A DNA stretch of 6,842 bases. It comes from Thermoplasmata archaeon (lineage in GTDB: Archaea > Thermoplasmatota > Penumbrarchaeia > Penumbrarchaeales > Penumbrarchaeaceae). The position numbers and the translations under genes are program-made. Below, in pieces: positions 5,188 through 6,842 of this stretch (positions within the stretch are counted from its first letter, which is position 1; the number at the start of each line of letters is the position of its first letter). The stretch covers positions 1 through 6,842 of the forward strand of contig JAGLEG010000355.1 in the NCBI GenBank assembly GCA_023145185.1. The letters are read 5' to 3'. The notes beneath the pieces are model-generated. The model was not told where the DNA came from. It ran no database searches and was given only the letters and a program-made list of their open reading frames with translations.

Positions 5188-6842
5188 CTCCTCTCCTTCT
5201 TCAACTCCGTTATCCTGTCCCTTATCAGGGCCGCATCCTCAAACCTTAGCCCTGAGGCTGCAAGATGCATTTCGTTCTCAAGCTCCACGATCAGGGTATC
5301 CACGTCCATATCCTCGGGCCCCTTATCAAATATCGTGGACCCCTCCCTTGTGAGGGTCGACCTGATCATGGACCTCACCTCCTTTTTGATGGTCGCCGGC
5401 GAGATATCGTGCCTCTGGTTGTGCTCCTGCTGTATCTCCCTCCTCCTGTTGGTCTCACCGATGGCCCGGTCCATGGACCCGGTGATCTTATCCGCATACA
5501 TGATCACCTTGCCGGATACGTTCCTTGCGGCCCTGCCGATCGTCTGTACCAGGGAGGTCTCCGACCTCAGGAAACCCTCCTTGTCCGCATCCATTATGAT
5601 CACCAGGGATACCTCCGGCAGGTCCAATCCCTCCCTGAGCAGGTTGATCCCCACCACCACATCGTATTTCCCCAACCTCAGGTCCCGCAGGATCTCAACC
5701 CGTTCCATTGTCTTTATATCGGAGTGAAGATAGTGGACCTTGATCCCCAGTTCCTCCAGATGTTCAGAGAACATCTCAGCCATCCTCTTGGTGAGGGTGG
5801 TTATCAATACCCTCTCGGACCTCTCGATCCTGGACCGTATCTCGGAGAGCACATCCTCCATCTGTCCATGGGTGGGTCTGACCACCACCTCCGGGTCGAG
5901 AAGGCCGGTGGGACGTATGAGCTGTTCGACGGTACGGTCCGATATCTCCCTCTCGTACGGCCCTGGAGTTGCCGAGGTGAACAACACCATCGATAGCCTC
6001 TTCTCGAACTCCTTGAACTTGAGCGGCCTGTTGTCCAGTGCCGCTGGAAGCCGGAACCCGTATTCCACGAGGTTCTCCTTCCTGGACCGGTCCCCGTTGT
6101 ACATGGCCCCTATCTGAGGGACCGTTACGTGAGATTCATCTATGACCAGAAGATATTTTTCGGGGAAGAAGTCCATCAAGGTGTATGGAGGAAGGCCAGG
6201 ACGCCTCCCATCGAAATAACGGGAGTAGTTCTCGATACCTGCACAGGACCCCGTCTCCCTCATCATCTCCACGTCGAAGAGCGTCCTTTGCTTGAGGCGT
6301 TCCGCCTCGAGATGCATCCCCTGGCCCAGGTACCAGCTGACCCTCTTCTCAAGGTCAGCCTCGATCTCCTGAAGAACCTCCTCCATCTTCTCCAGTTCAA
6401 CGTTGTAATGGGTTGCCGGAAATATCAATGCCTCCTCCTGCTGGTCCTCCACGTCGCCTGTCACGGGATCCACAAGGGAGATCACTTCTATACGATCACT
6501 CACGATCTCAAGGCACAGTAGCTTCTCGTCGATGGTGACTATCTCCACCCTCTGCCCCCTCACCCTGAAGGACCCCCTCTCAAGGGTCTCTCCCCTGGTG
6601 TACTGCATCTCCACGAGCCTGGATATGAGGTCCTTCCTGACCATGGCGTCCCCTGTGTGGACCTCAAGGGAATTTGTCCTGTACTGCTTGGGAGATCCCA
6701 GGCCGAATATGCATGATACCGAAGAGACCACAATGGTATCGTTCCTGGTCATAAGGGACTGGGTCGCCTTGTGGCGCAGCAGATCGATCTCCTCGTTGCG
6801 GGATGAATCCTTTTCGATATAGAGGTCCTTGTGCACCACGTA
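5184..6842 (-). CDS. uvrB: Excinuclease ABC subunit B (UvrB), 5' end beyond window
   Basis: UvrB is the helicase-like core of nucleotide excision repair: UvrA loads it at lesions, it verifies damage by pushing a beta-hairpin between the strands, then recruits UvrC. The frame is open to the right edge, giving 552 residues from a Tyr codon at 6842-6840. That tyrosine matches about Y101 of the 673-residue E. coli protein, so roughly 100 residues are missing, including Walker A and the first tyrosines of the hairpin; the GTG codons near the edge are internal. Numbered from that Tyr, the fragment shows IEKD at 9-12, the FRVRG motif at 92-96, GIENYSR at 202-208, the DESH box at 235-238, SATP at 290-293, GINLLREGLDLPEV at 398-411, QTIGRAARN at 433-441, and a C-terminal UVR domain at about 516-549 that contacts UvrA/UvrC. 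Catalytic motifs visible here are intact. The hairpin segment reads YVVHKD where E. coli has YVPSSD. The stop overlaps the next gene's start. Confidence 0.97.
   Translation of the reverse strand, partial: YVVHKDLYIEKDSSRNEEIDLLRHKATQSLMTRNDTIVVSSVSCIFGLGSPKQYRTNSLEVHTGDAMVRKDLISRLVEMQYTRGETLERGSFRVRGQRVEIVTIDEKLLCLEIVSDRIEVISLVDPVTGDVEDQQEEALIFPATHYNVELEKMEEVLQEIEADLEKRVSWYLGQGMHLEAERLKQRTLFDVEMMRETGSCAGIENYSRYFDGRRPGLPPYTLMDFFPEKYLLVIDESHVTVPQIGAMYNGDRSRKENLVEYGFRLPAALDNRPLKFKEFEKRLSMVLFTSATPGPYEREISDRTVEQLIRPTGLLDPEVVVRPTHGQMEDVLSEIRSRIERSERVLITTLTKRMAEMFSEHLEELGIKVHYLHSDIKTMERVEILRDLRLGKYDVVVGINLLREGLDLPEVSLVIIMDADKEGFLRSETSLVQTIGRAARNVSGKVIMYADKITGSMDRAIGETNRRREIQQEHNQRHDISPATIKKEVRSMIRSTLTREGSTIFDKGPEDMDVDTLIVELENEMHLAASGLRFEDAALIRDRITELKKERR

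Noticed and set aside
5265..5996. Long plus-strand frame of 243 codons opposite uvrB
   Set aside because: It lies wholly within uvrB, which has full motif support, and its translation is low-complexity and rich in His, Pro, Leu and Gly, as expected of an antisense shadow.
6834..6839. GTG codons as a possible uvrB start
   Set aside because: The frame continues upstream to the edge with a Tyr codon, and the sequence aligns with the interior of UvrB, so the gene is simply cut by the window.

Overview
The window holds five genes, all read from the minus strand, so transcription runs from high to low coordinates: uvrB (3' part only) - DUF3783-type protein - ornithine aminotransferase (rocD) - uvrA - an unrecognised acidic zinc-ribbon protein (5' part only). 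No tRNA, rRNA, CRISPR array, insertion sequence or phage gene was seen. The long plus-strand reading frames are shadows of these genes.

The host is most likely an archaeon, probably a euryarchaeote. The AT-rich gaps before uvrA and before the zinc-ribbon gene carry TATA-like boxes rather than -35/-10 pairs. Shine-Dalgarno sites are strong. ATA and AGG are ordinary codons. DUF3783 proteins are, as I recall, common in methanogen-related archaea. A bacterium is not excluded. UvrA and UvrB are bacterial-type excision-repair proteins that some mesophilic archaea possess, which would imply an old transfer from bacteria.

Region by region: 6842-5184 is uvrB, cut by the right edge just after the codons for the tyrosine-rich hairpin. 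5187-4780 is a small protein whose start overlaps the uvrB stop, so the two are very probably translated from one mRNA. After an 80-base gap comes rocD (4699-3497), which starts at TTG behind a good Shine-Dalgarno. A 192-base gap follows; it holds a cluster of stem-loops and then a TATA-like box with a small symmetric element. uvrA fills 3304-485. A 147-base gap with a GT-rich tract and a second TATA-like box leads to the zinc-ribbon gene, which runs off the left edge.

UvrA and UvrB act together: UvrA dimers scan DNA for bulky lesions and load UvrB, which verifies damage and recruits UvrC (not in this window). RocD is metabolic, converting ornithine to glutamate semialdehyde, and has no evident link to repair. 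The coupled DUF3783 protein is the best candidate here for an uncharacterised partner of the repair genes. Nothing points to a wholly new system. The points most worth checking are that coupled, apparently duplicated small protein and the structured rocD-uvrA gap.
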